A program made the position numbers and the translations under genes. 64,000 nt of DNA, from the NCBI GenBank assembly GCA_017407995.1, contig JAFQVM010000016.1:1-64000 (forward strand), in the 5' to 3' direction. Source of the stretch: Clostridia bacterium (GTDB lineage Bacteria; Bacillota; Clostridia; Oscillospirales; Acutalibacteraceae). Shown one piece after another: positions 53,651 to 62,150 of the stretch (position 1 is its first letter; each line of letters starts with the position of its first letter). The notes beneath the pieces are model-generated. The model was given only the letters and a program-made list of their open reading frames with translations, was not told where the DNA came from and searched no databases.

Positions 53651-54421
53651 TTGAAAAAACGCTTGGATAGAAATCGAATAATCAATATTGTCGGCTGTGC
53701 CTGGTTAGTAGCGGCAGCGGCTTTGTTGGTGTTGATTTTTTTGCTCAGATATGAGGAACTTTGGGTGTGGTATAAGGTATATCAGCAGAAGCTTATCGAG
53801 GTAGAAACTTATATTCAGTCGCTTGAGGGCTGGAAGTTTGTTTTTGCCATGCTTATAGTTTTTATAGTCAGAACTTTTATTCCTTTTTTGTCAGTTTCAG
53901 GTGTTTGTGTTCTTACGGGTTTTGTGCTGCCGTCGTATTGGGCGTTACTTGTAAATCTGTTGGGCATTCTGGTGATGGTCAGCATAAAGTATTTTATCGG
54001 CATGAAGTTTGGCAGCGGAAACGCATGGAAGCTTATCAGCAAGAATGAAAGTGTGCGTAAGATAATGGAGAGGTCCGGAGCGGGCAATAAATGGATGCTC
54101 TTTACTTTGCGTTTGGTGCCGGGATTTCCTTTAGGCTCGGTGAGTAAAATTTACGGTTCGATGAAGTTTCCTTATTGGAAGTTTCTTCTCTTGTCGGCAG
54201 CGGGATTTGCACCTAAGCTGATATCATATACTTTTATCGGTACAAATGTATATGACCCATTGTCAACTGCTTTCCTTATGCCGATAGTAGTTTTGCTTCT
54301 TATCAGCGGAGTTTCGCTTCTCTCGATAAATATGATATGGCACTTTGTGGAGAGAGATATACATTTTGAGAGAAAAAAAGCTGCATATCATTTTTCTGAT
54401 GCAGCAAGAAATAAAAAATAA
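53651..54421 (+). CDS. TVP38/TMEM64-family (VTT domain) membrane protein
   Basis: This 256-residue protein has about six TM segments. The VTT core includes RTFIPFLSVSGVCVLTGFVLP, LRLVPGFPLGSVSKIYG and PYWKFLLLSAAGF. The family is related to DedA and to eukaryotic lipid scramblases, so a membrane-lipid or ion-linked role is likely. It starts at TTG 53651 behind GAGGTGA, since no ATG lies at a sensible position. The galK gene follows after a short gap. Confidence 0.85.
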   Translation: MKKRLDRNRIINIVGCAWLVAAAALLVLIFLLRYEELWVWYKVYQQKLIEVETYIQSLEGWKFVFAMLIVFIVRTFIPFLSVSGVCVLTGFVLPSYWALLVNLLGILVMVSIKYFIGMKFGSGNAWKLISKNESVRKIMERSGAGNKWMLFTLRLVPGFPLGSVSKIYGSMKFPYWKFLLLSAAGFAPKLISYTFIGTNVYDPLSTAFLMPIVVLLLISGVSLLSINMIWHFVERDIHFERKKAAYHFSDAARNKK

Positions 54422-54444
54422 TCATAGTGAAGAGGTGCTATGCG

Positions 54445-55722
54445 ATGAATACAACGGAAATACTCAGAAAAAATATTAAGGACGGCGTTCTTGATGAGCG
54501 GTTTGCTCTTCTTTATCCTCAGCAGCTTATAAGCGCACAGAAAGAACGTTATTATAGAGTTATTTTGGAGTTTGAAAAACTTTTCGGAGAGGGTAGAGAA
54601 GCCGGAATCTTCAGCGCTCCCGGAAGAACTGAGATATGCGGAAACCATACTGACCATAACCATGGCTGTGTTCTTGCGGCGAGTGTCAATCTTGATGCGA
54701 TAGCTGTTGCAGCAAAGAGTGAGGGAACTATAGTCAACGTCAAGAGCGAGGGCTATAAGAAGGATACAATTGACTTGAATGAGCTTGAGCCTAAAGAGAG
54801 TGAGTTCGGTCGTTCCGTAGCTCTTGTCAGAGGAGTTTGCGCAGAGTTTAAGAACAGAGGCTATAATGTTGGTGCTTTTGATGCTGCTACCGCATCGGAC
54901 GTGCTTTCAGGTTCAGGACTTTCGTCCTCTGCGGCCTTTGAGGTGCTTCTCGGAACTATTATAAACTATCTGTTTAATGACGGCAAAGTCAGCGCTGTTG
55001 AGGTTGCACAGATAGCTCAGGTGGCTGAGAATAAGTTTTTCGGTAAGCCTTGCGGTCTGCTTGACCAGATGACAAGTTCTGTCGGTGCCTTTGTAAAGAT
55101 TGACTTTGCAGACCCGTCAAAGCCTCAGATTGAGAAGCTTGATTTTGATTTTTCAGTATGCGGTCATGCACTTTGTATCGTTGATACAGGCGGAAACCAC
55201 TCGGACCTTACTGACGAGTATGCAGCAGTAAGAAAAGAGATGGAGTCTGTAGCAGAGTTTTTAGGCGAGAGCGTTCTTCGAGATGTCTGCGAGGATGAGT
55301 TTAAAAAGAATATACCTGCTATCCGTGAAAAGTGCGGTGACAGAGCTGTGCTCAGAGCTATGCACTTCTACGCTGACAATGCGAGGGTAGAGAAGCAGGC
55401 ATCAGCACTTAAGGCAAAAGATTTTGAAACATTCAAGAAGTACATAATAGAGAGCGGACGTTCATCCTATATGTATAATCAGAATGTGTTCACCTGCAAA
55501 AATACTGCTGAGCAGTCTGTTTCTTTGGCTCTTGCACTCAGCGAGTCTGCTCTTGACGGATGTGGCGCATGGAGAGTTCACGGTGGTGGATTTGCAGGAA
55601 CAATACAGGCTTTTGTACCTAACGACAAGCTTGATAGCTACAAAGCATTGATGGAAAAAGTTTTCGGCGTGGGTTCCTGTTATGTTCTCTCTATACGTCC
55701 TGTTGGCGGTGTAGAGTTTTAA
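54445..55722 (+). CDS. galK: Galactokinase
   Basis: This 425-residue GHMP kinase phosphorylates galactose at C1 in the Leloir pathway. It has the galactokinase signature GRTEICGNHTDHNHG, the GHMP loop SGSGLSSSAAFEV, and the C-terminal GGGFAGTIQAFV. A longer frame starts at 54427 (GTG). I use ATG 54445 with AGAGGTG eight bases upstream. It sits right after the VTT gene. No galT or galE is in the window, so the rest of the pathway is elsewhere. The GH2 and GH27 enzymes would supply galactose. Confidence 0.93.
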   Translation: MNTTEILRKNIKDGVLDERFALLYPQQLISAQKERYYRVILEFEKLFGEGREAGIFSAPGRTEICGNHTDHNHGCVLAASVNLDAIAVAAKSEGTIVNVKSEGYKKDTIDLNELEPKESEFGRSVALVRGVCAEFKNRGYNVGAFDAATASDVLSGSGLSSSAAFEVLLGTIINYLFNDGKVSAVEVAQIAQVAENKFFGKPCGLLDQMTSSVGAFVKIDFADPSKPQIEKLDFDFSVCGHALCIVDTGGNHSDLTDEYAAVRKEMESVAEFLGESVLRDVCEDEFKKNIPAIREKCGDRAVLRAMHFYADNARVEKQASALKAKDFETFKKYIIESGRSSYMYNQNVFTCKNTAEQSVSLALALSESALDGCGAWRVHGGGFAGTIQAFVPNDKLDSYKALMEKVFGVGSCYVLSIRPVGGVEF

Positions 55723-55738
55723 TTAAGATTTTGTTTTG

Positions 55739-55764
55739 AGCCTCAGGATTGCTCCTGAGGCTCA
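55739..55764. other. Hairpin downstream of galK without a T tract
   Basis: A near-perfect stem (TGAGCCTCAGGA with TCCTGAGGCTCA, loop TTGC) lies between galK and the peptidase genes. No T run follows on either strand, so termination is doubtful. Confidence 0.5.
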
Positions 55765-55840
55765 ATGCAGAGATAAAGGGTTGTTTAAGGACAAGCTTAA
55801 AGTTTGTCTGTATTTTCCGCACTTTTGAAAGGAAGATTTT

Positions 55841-56878
55841 ATGTTAGAAAACAAAAACGCACTTCGTGATATGATTTTTGAGCTGGCATGTGCAGATGGT
55901 ACACCCGGTGATGAAATACAGGCTGTTGAAAAGGCTGCTGAGATGCTTGAAAAATATATGCCTGTGCGTATTGATATACTTGGTAGCGTATACGGAGAGC
56001 TTCAGGGAGACGGCCCTCATATTATGCTTGATGCGCATATAGACAGAATCGGTATGATTGTTACTTCCGTTGAGGACAGCGGATTTATAAAATTTGCAAA
56101 ATGCGGCGGTACTGATGCGAGAGTGCTTGCGGCAGCTGAAGTAACTGTTTGGGGAAGTGAGCCCATTTACGGAGTAATAACATCTACACCTCCTCATCTT
56201 TCAAAAGGCGATGAAAGTAAAAAGGCGAAAGAATTTGCAGACCTTGCAATAGATACAGGTATGAGCGGTGAAGCGTTGAAGAAGCTTGTAAGTCCAGGGG
56301 ACAGAGTGACTGTCAATACAAAAACGCTGGAGCTTATGGGTGATAGGATTTCGTGTGCAGCACTTGATGACAGAGCGGGTGTAGCTGCAGTTTTACGTTG
56401 TCTTGAAATGCTTGAGGGCAAAAATCACGGTTGTAAGTTGAGTGTCCTGTTTTCCGTTCAGGAGGAGACAGGAGGCAGCGGAGCATCAGCAGGTGGCTTC
56501 AGCATAGCTCCCGATGAAGCTATTGCTGTTGATGTAAGCTTCGCTATGGCTCCGGGATTAAAGCCTGAAAAATGCGGCGTTCTCGGCAAAGGAGCCCTTA
56601 TAGGATACTCTCCGTCTCTTGATTATAAAATCAGCCGTGATTTAGAGCGTATAGCAAATGAAAAGAAAATTGATTACCAATATGAAGTTATGGGCGGAAA
56701 GACAGGCACCAATGCTGATGAGATTCAGATAGCGGGTAAGGGTGTAAAAATGGGACTTTTGTCAATTCCTCTTCGTAACATGCACACGGGAGCGGAGATT
56801 ATTGACCTCAATGATGTTGAGGCTGTCGCAGCGCTTATGGCTGAATATGTAATGGAAAGGGGACGTTCAGATGCTTGA
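55841..56878 (+). CDS. M42-family aminopeptidase (first copy)
   Basis: This 345-residue cytoplasmic co-catalytic zinc peptidase has a metal His/Asp in MLDAHIDRIGM, the shared Asp in ALDDRAGVAA, Glu-Glu in SVQEETGG and the late His in RNMHTGAE. M42 enzymes form tetrahedral dodecamers and trim peptides. It differs from the second copy (about 30% similar by eye), for example by KTGTNADEIQ in place of GGNDA. GAAAGGAAG precedes the ATG, and its 3' end overlaps the next gene by eight bases. Confidence 0.9.
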   Translation: MLENKNALRDMIFELACADGTPGDEIQAVEKAAEMLEKYMPVRIDILGSVYGELQGDGPHIMLDAHIDRIGMIVTSVEDSGFIKFAKCGGTDARVLAAAEVTVWGSEPIYGVITSTPPHLSKGDESKKAKEFADLAIDTGMSGEALKKLVSPGDRVTVNTKTLELMGDRISCAALDDRAGVAAVLRCLEMLEGKNHGCKLSVLFSVQEETGGSGASAGGFSIAPDEAIAVDVSFAMAPGLKPEKCGVLGKGALIGYSPSLDYKISRDLERIANEKKIDYQYEVMGGKTGTNADEIQIAGKGVKMGLLSIPLRNMHTGAEIIDLNDVEAVAALMAEYVMERGRSDA

Positions 56879-57890
56879 GCTTATTAAAAAGTTTTGCGGT
56901 GTTTCGGGAATTTCGGGACGTGAAGACAAAGTTCGTGAGCTGATAATATCTGAGATAGAGGGTATTGCTGATTATGAGATAGATGCTCTGGGCAATCTGA
57001 TTGTCCATAAAAAAGGAAAAAAGCCTGCGAAAAATAAGGTTATGGTAGCTGCTCATATGGATGAGGTCGGCATGATAGTCACGTATATTTCAGATGACGG
57101 GACATTAAAGTTTTCAACTGTCGGCGGCGTTGATGCGAGAGTTTATCTCGGCAGAGCGGTAAAAGTCGGCGAGAACGCAGTTAGCGGACTCATAGGTGTT
57201 AAGCCGATTCATATGCTCGAAAAATCTGAGGAGCTTGATATGCCTAAAGCTGATGAGCTTTATATCGACATCGGGGCTTCTTCTAAGGAGGAGGCGAAGA
57301 GCGTTGTAAACCTCGGCGATGATGTTTGGTTTGATTCGGATATCGTAACTTTTGGTGACGGCTTTTTAAAGGGCCGTGCGCTTGATGACAGAGTAGGGTG
57401 TGCTGTTGCTGTAAGCATGATAAAAAGCGAGCTTGAATATGATATGGAGTTTGCCTTTACAGTTCAGGAGGAGATAGGCACACGTGGTGCCGCAACGGCA
57501 GCTTTTGGTATAGCTCCTGACTATGCTATTGTCCTTGAGACAACTACAGCGGCTGATATCCCTGGTGTTGAGAATGAAAAACGTGTCTGCACTTTGGGTG
57601 AGGGTGCTGTTGTCGGCTTTATGGATAACGGTACTATTTATGACAGAGAGCTTTACAAGCTTGCTTTCAGGCTTGGAGAAGAGAACAATATAAAAGTTCA
57701 GACAAAGACAATGGTTGCGGGCGGCAATGATGCAAGAGCTATTCACAAGAGCGGCAAAGGCGTCAGAACAATAGCTGTATCACTTCCTTGCAGATATCTT
57801 CATTCGCCGTCTTGCGTTATAAAACTTAGCGATGGTGAGTGTGTAAGAAGGTTAGCACTGCTTCTTGGAGAGGAATTCTGCAATGCTTAA
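56871..57890 (+). CDS. M42-family aminopeptidase (second copy)
   Basis: This 339-residue M42 peptidase has VAAHMDEVGMIV, ALDDRVGCAV, TVQEEIGTRGA, VAGGNDARAIH and a late His in RYLHSP, all ligand positions intact. It is probably a paralogue of the preceding gene, possibly forming mixed particles with different specificity. Its start lies inside the previous gene (overlap 56871-56878) and its own end overlaps the GNAT gene by eight bases (ATGCTTAA), so the three are coupled. Confidence 0.92.
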   Translation: MLELIKKFCGVSGISGREDKVRELIISEIEGIADYEIDALGNLIVHKKGKKPAKNKVMVAAHMDEVGMIVTYISDDGTLKFSTVGGVDARVYLGRAVKVGENAVSGLIGVKPIHMLEKSEELDMPKADELYIDIGASSKEEAKSVVNLGDDVWFDSDIVTFGDGFLKGRALDDRVGCAVAVSMIKSELEYDMEFAFTVQEEIGTRGAATAAFGIAPDYAIVLETTTAADIPGVENEKRVCTLGEGAVVGFMDNGTIYDRELYKLAFRLGEENNIKVQTKTMVAGGNDARAIHKSGKGVRTIAVSLPCRYLHSPSCVIKLSDGECVRRLALLLGEEFCNA

Positions 57891-58641
57891 ACTCGTTGAA
57901 GATGAAGGACTGCGTCTTTTTGAATTTTGCAAACGTGACTCGTTTGGTACAAAGATAGCGGGATATTTTAAAACTTTCAAAACAGATTTTAATTTTGCCC
58001 TGTTCTGGCTGCAGATAGCAGAGGATAAAAAAGTAACCGCCGCCGTATGCAAGATATACGGCAGTGCGGTCGTCTGTGCGGCAGATGATGCTGACTTTAC
58101 TGAGCTTTCGCAGTTTTTAAAGGTTACAGGTTTTTGTGTTCTTTCCTGCGATTTGTCGGTGTGTGAAAAACTCAGACTTGAGCCTGTCAGACAAGGAAAT
58201 ATAGTGGAAATCTGTAAAGTGCCTGAGCATACAACCTGTAAAGCAAATATTGAAGATTATCCTGAATTGCCGAAGCTTTATGAGCTACTGACGGCTTCGG
58301 GATTCAGTCTCGGTGACAGCGGCGAGTGGATGGCGGATATCAGTGCCCGAATGAGAAAGGATGTCGCTCAATGGTGCATTGTGAGGCATGAAGATGAAAT
58401 AAAAGCGTGTGCCTGTGCGCTGTTTATAACAGATGATGCCGCTTTTTTCGGATGTGTTGCATCCGATTATGCGTGTCGGGGCACAGGACTGGGGTCTGAT
58501 GTGGTGTTGACACTTGCTAAGAAGTTTTGTGTTGACAAGCGTGTAAATCTGTTCTGCAAAGACGGCGGGATAGTGGATTTTTATAAAAAACTCGGCTTTA
58601 GCGTTGTAGGCAGATGGGCTGAGATTGAATACATAGGATAG
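57883..58641 (+). CDS. GNAT-family N-acetyltransferase
   Basis: This 252-residue protein has a divergent N-terminal half. A C-terminal GNAT fold includes CACALFITDDAAFFGCVAS, the acetyl-CoA loop YACRGTGLGSDVVL and NLFCKDGGIVDFYKKLGF. It should acetylate an amine substrate, unidentified. I start at ATG 57883, overlapping the upstream stop; an earlier frame at 57865 lacks its own ribosome site. Confidence 0.82.
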   Translation: MLKLVEDEGLRLFEFCKRDSFGTKIAGYFKTFKTDFNFALFWLQIAEDKKVTAAVCKIYGSAVVCAADDADFTELSQFLKVTGFCVLSCDLSVCEKLRLEPVRQGNIVEICKVPEHTTCKANIEDYPELPKLYELLTASGFSLGDSGEWMADISARMRKDVAQWCIVRHEDEIKACACALFITDDAAFFGCVASDYACRGTGLGSDVVLTLAKKFCVDKRVNLFCKDGGIVDFYKKLGFSVVGRWAEIEYIG

Positions 58642-58650
58642 GGAAAAGTT

Positions 58651-59916
58651 ATGAAACAATCATTTTTTAAGTTTGATAGTAAAATTGAAGATGCAGCCGT
58701 AAAGGCTCTTGAAATTGCAAAGGATAATTTTAAAAGAATTGAAGAAATAACCGAATATAATCAGCAGAAGGTACTCTCTGCTTTTATAGAAAACAGAGTG
58801 AGCGAGAGCCATTTTACCGAAACTACGGGTTACGGTTACGGCGACAGAGGCCGTGAAACTCTTGATGCGGTATTTGCAAAATCGTTCGGTGCAGAGGATG
58901 CTCTGGTGCGCCATAGTTTTGCGTGCGGAACGCATACGCTTGGTGTTGCACTTTTCGGACTTTTGCGTCCCGGTGATACAATGCTTGCGGTTACAGGCAA
59001 GCCTTATGATACAATCCATCCTGTTATCGGTATAAACGGAGAGGGTATGGGTTCGCTTAAAGATTTCGGTGTCAAATACGAGCAGGTTGACCTTGACGAA
59101 AACGGTGAGCCTGATATTGAAGCTATAAAGGTAGCTGTTGCAGAGAAAAAGCCGAAGCTTGTCTATATTCAGCGTTCACGTGGCTATACGCTTCGTCCGA
59201 GTCTTTCTGTTGAAAAGATAGGCGAGATAGCAAGTGCTGCTAAGAGTGTTTGCGACACGATAGTTTTTGTCGACAACTGTTACGGCGAGTTTGTTCAGAT
59301 AAAAGAGCCTTTGGAGATGGGAGCAGATATAATTGCGGGTTCACTTATTAAAAATGCAGGCGGCGGAATAGCTAAAAACGGCGGGTATATTGCAGGCAGA
59401 GCAGATTTGATTGAGCTTTGTTCTTATCGCATGACAACTCCCGGTCTGGGCAGAGAAGTTGGTGCTACACTCGGACAGAACAGAGAACTGTTTATGGGTA
59501 TTTTTAATGCGCCCCACATAGTAGGCGAGGCTCTTAAAACCGCTGTGTTTACAGCAGCACTGTTTGAGCAGTTCGGTTTTGATGTAACGCCCAAAAGCAC
59601 AGAGGAGCGTTGCGATATTATACAGACGGTTCAGCTACGCAATCCCGAGGCTCTCATAGCTTTTTGTCAGGGTATGCAGTCGGGAGCACCTGTTGACTCT
59701 TTTGTTGTTCCCGAACCGTGGGATATGCCCGGCTATGATAACAAAGTGATTATGGCAGCGGGAGCTTTTACTATGGGCTCGTCTATTGAGCTTTCGGCCG
59801 ATGCACCGCTTCGTGAGCCATATGCCGCATGGATGCAGGGCGGCTTTAACTTCCACAGCGCAAAGACGGGTGTTATGCTCGCCGCACAGAAGATGATGGA
59901 TAGGGGGATTATCTGA
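58651..59916 (+). CDS. PLP-dependent methionine-gamma-lyase-like protein (aluminium-resistance family)
   Basis: This 421-residue aminotransferase-fold protein (PF06838 type) has the PLP Lys234 in GSLIKNAGGG, the Asp in VFVDNCYGE, and the family blocks HFTETTGYGYGDRGRETLD and FACGTHTLGVALFG. Members are annotated as methionine gamma-lyase-like or aluminium resistance proteins, with the true reaction largely unproved. A carbon-sulfur lyase role on a Cys/Met-like amino acid is likely. It lies nine bases after the GNAT gene and overlaps the DUF2461 gene (TGATG). Confidence 0.9.
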   Translation: MKQSFFKFDSKIEDAAVKALEIAKDNFKRIEEITEYNQQKVLSAFIENRVSESHFTETTGYGYGDRGRETLDAVFAKSFGAEDALVRHSFACGTHTLGVALFGLLRPGDTMLAVTGKPYDTIHPVIGINGEGMGSLKDFGVKYEQVDLDENGEPDIEAIKVAVAEKKPKLVYIQRSRGYTLRPSLSVEKIGEIASAAKSVCDTIVFVDNCYGEFVQIKEPLEMGADIIAGSLIKNAGGGIAKNGGYIAGRADLIELCSYRMTTPGLGREVGATLGQNRELFMGIFNAPHIVGEALKTAVFTAALFEQFGFDVTPKSTEERCDIIQTVQLRNPEALIAFCQGMQSGAPVDSFVVPEPWDMPGYDNKVIMAAGAFTMGSSIELSADAPLREPYAAWMQGGFNFHSAKTGVMLAAQKMMDRGII

Positions 59917-60626
59917 TGTGTGCTTATTCGGGAATATCTCAAGATTCACTTTTTCTCCTGCAGATTAACAGATTTAACGACTCCAAGGCATTTTATGAAG
60001 AGAATAAGGAAAAGATAAAACAGGGTGTCACAGTGCCGATGAGGCAGATAGCAGCAGCTCTTTCGGACGATATGTTGGATATCGACCCTATGATGAACAC
60101 AATTCCGACAAAAATGGTATCACGAGTTCGACGTGATACCAGGTACACCAAGGACAAAAGATTGTACCGTGAAAATATGTGGATAATGTTTATGCGCCCG
60201 AAACATGAGTGGCGAATGTATCCTTGTATGTGGTTTGAGGTAACTCCTAAGTCTTGGTTTTGCGGTGTGGGAAACTACGATGCTCCTGCCGAGTTGATGG
60301 AGATTTTTCGCAGACACCTTGTTGAGCGCAAGGACGAGTTTTTTGAAGCTGTAAAAAGTGCTGAGAGTACGGGAGCAAGATACAGAGCTGAGCTTTACAG
60401 ACGTTCAAAACCGAATTGTCCTGATGGTTTGGAACAGTATTACAATGCAAAATACTTTTGCTTTATTTTTGAATCGGCTGATATGGATATGCTTTCTGAT
60501 GAGAAAATTATAGAAGATATAAGAAAGAAGTATAAAAAGTTTGCTCCGATGTATAATTTTTTAAAGGACGTCTCTGACGAATACGTGTCAAAGGGAGGCA
60601 ACTTTGATGAGTTACATGAAATTTAA
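59916..60626 (+). CDS. DUF2461-family protein
   Basis: This 236-residue protein of the TIGR02453-like group has N-terminal FLLQINRFNDSKAFYEENKE, a Thr/Arg cluster RVRRDTRYTKDKRLYREN and ending PMYNFLKDVSDEY. The family is conserved, but its biochemical role is not known to me. The start overlaps the upstream stop. Its last 20 bases overlap the phosphohexomutase start, so it belongs to the same tightly packed operon. Confidence 0.85.
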   Translation: MCAYSGISQDSLFLLQINRFNDSKAFYEENKEKIKQGVTVPMRQIAAALSDDMLDIDPMMNTIPTKMVSRVRRDTRYTKDKRLYRENMWIMFMRPKHEWRMYPCMWFEVTPKSWFCGVGNYDAPAELMEIFRRHLVERKDEFFEAVKSAESTGARYRAELYRRSKPNCPDGLEQYYNAKYFCFIFESADMDMLSDEKIIEDIRKKYKKFAPMYNFLKDVSDEYVSKGGNFDELHEI

Positions 60627-62103
60627 AAGCGGAAGCGATATAAGAGGTGTCGGCATAGGTGACGGCAGTGAGATGCTTTATATGGACGATGAGTTTATAT
60701 CTCGTTGTGCAGCAGCTTTTGCAGACTTTTTATCAATCCGTTTAGGTGTTGAAAAATCAAAACTTAAAGTAGCTGTTGGGCATGACCCTCGCTTGTCGGC
60801 TGAACGTATAAGCGATGCTTTGATAAAGGGTTTTGCTTCCTGCGGTGTCAGTGTTTTGAATTGTGGGCTCTCATCAACTCCCGCTATGTTTATGGCGGTT
60901 TTGGGCCTTGAATGTAGCGGTTCTGTTCAGATAACCGCAAGCCACCATCCTGGAGACAGGAACGGTCTTAAGTTCTTTACAAGGGACGGGGGACTTGACT
61001 CAAAGGATATTGAATATATCCTTGATACTGCTGGAGGCATAACAGTCAGCGAAACGCAGGCAGATGTGACTGACGTCAACTATATGAAAGAATATGCTGC
61101 ACATCTGCGTTCGATAATCTGCAACGAAACAGGGAAACAAGAGACTGAAAAACCTCTTTCGGGCATGAAGATAATGGTTGATGCAGGTAACGGAGCAGGC
61201 GGATTCTATGCCACTGACGTTCTTGCTCCTCTCGGTGCAGATGTTTCTTCAAGCATAAATCTTGAACCAAACGGAAGCTTCCCTGTGTATGTTCCGAATC
61301 CTGAGTCATCTGTAATGGTTGAGAGTGCTTCGAAACAGGTTTTAAAGAACGGTGCTGATTTTGGCATAGTATTTGATACCGATGTTGACAGAGCGGGCTG
61401 TATTTTGAGCAATGGAGATGAGCTGAACCGCAACAAGCTTATAGCTTTAATTTCTGCAATAATTCTTGAGAATGAAGCTAATGCTACGATAGTTACGGAT
61501 TCTGTAACATCGTCGGGCCTTACTGAGTTTATTTCTTCTCATGGCGGTAAGCACCTTCGTTTTAAACGTGGATACAGAAACGTCATCAACAAGCAAATAG
61601 AACTTAATCAGGCAGGTGTCAGTTGTCCGCTTGCAATAGAAACTTCAGGCCATGCTGCTTTTAAAGAGAATTATTATCTTGATGACGGAGCTTATCTTGT
61701 AACAAAGCTGATTATAAAAGCAGCACAGCTTCGTGAGAATGGCGGCAATCTTGAAAGCTTCATTTCGGACCTCAAAGAGCCAAAAGAGGAAAAAGAGCTG
61801 CGGTTTAAAATAAAGCTTGAAGACTTTAAATCTTACGGTGAAAATATAATTTTTCAGCTCAAGTCGGAAGCGGAGACCCGTGACGGGTGGACGGCAGAGA
61901 AAGTAAACTATGAGGGAGTGCGAATAAACACAGATAAGACTAACGGTGACGGCTGGTTTCTGTTAAGACTGAGTGTTCACGACCCGATAATGGTTTTAAA
62001 CTGTGAAAGCGATTCAGTCGGCGGCACGCAAATAATGCTTGATGATATACAAAAGTTTCTTTCAAAGTATGATGAGTTAGACTTAAGTGTGTTTAGTAAA
62101 TAA
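60607..62103 (+). CDS. Alpha-D-phosphohexomutase family protein
   Basis: This 498-residue phosphoglucomutase/phosphomannomutase-like protein interconverts hexose 1- and 6-phosphates. The phosphoserine loop is TASHHPGDRNG (Ser112), where most relatives have SHNP; the metal motif is D257-T-D-V-D-R. The sugar-binding loop reads ETSGHAAFKE and the phosphate-binding C-terminal domain VRINTDKTNGDGWFLLRLS. I start at ATG 60607, behind GGGAGG; a TTG three bases earlier is less likely. It overlaps the end of the DUF2461 gene. A role joining released mannose, glucose or galactose to central metabolism is plausible. Confidence 0.9.
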   Translation: MSYMKFKSGSDIRGVGIGDGSEMLYMDDEFISRCAAAFADFLSIRLGVEKSKLKVAVGHDPRLSAERISDALIKGFASCGVSVLNCGLSSTPAMFMAVLGLECSGSVQITASHHPGDRNGLKFFTRDGGLDSKDIEYILDTAGGITVSETQADVTDVNYMKEYAAHLRSIICNETGKQETEKPLSGMKIMVDAGNGAGGFYATDVLAPLGADVSSSINLEPNGSFPVYVPNPESSVMVESASKQVLKNGADFGIVFDTDVDRAGCILSNGDELNRNKLIALISAIILENEANATIVTDSVTSSGLTEFISSHGGKHLRFKRGYRNVINKQIELNQAGVSCPLAIETSGHAAFKENYYLDDGAYLVTKLIIKAAQLRENGGNLESFISDLKEPKEEKELRFKIKLEDFKSYGENIIFQLKSEAETRDGWTAEKVNYEGVRINTDKTNGDGWFLLRLSVHDPIMVLNCESDSVGGTQIMLDDIQKFLSKYDELDLSVFSK

Positions 62104-62106
62104 GAA

Positions 62107-62145
62107 AAAGACCTTGGAAACCTTTTGGTTTCCAAGGTCTTTTAA
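62107..62145. terminator. Bidirectional terminator between phosphohexomutase and tldE genes
   Basis: A perfect 16-bp stem (62107-62122 with 62127-62142) is flanked by A and T runs on both sides, ending two convergent operons. Confidence 0.9.
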
Positions 62146-62150
62146 TGTTT

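Noticed and set aside
55739-55764. Hairpin after galK as a terminator
   Set aside because: No T tract follows on either strand, so I list it only as a hairpin.
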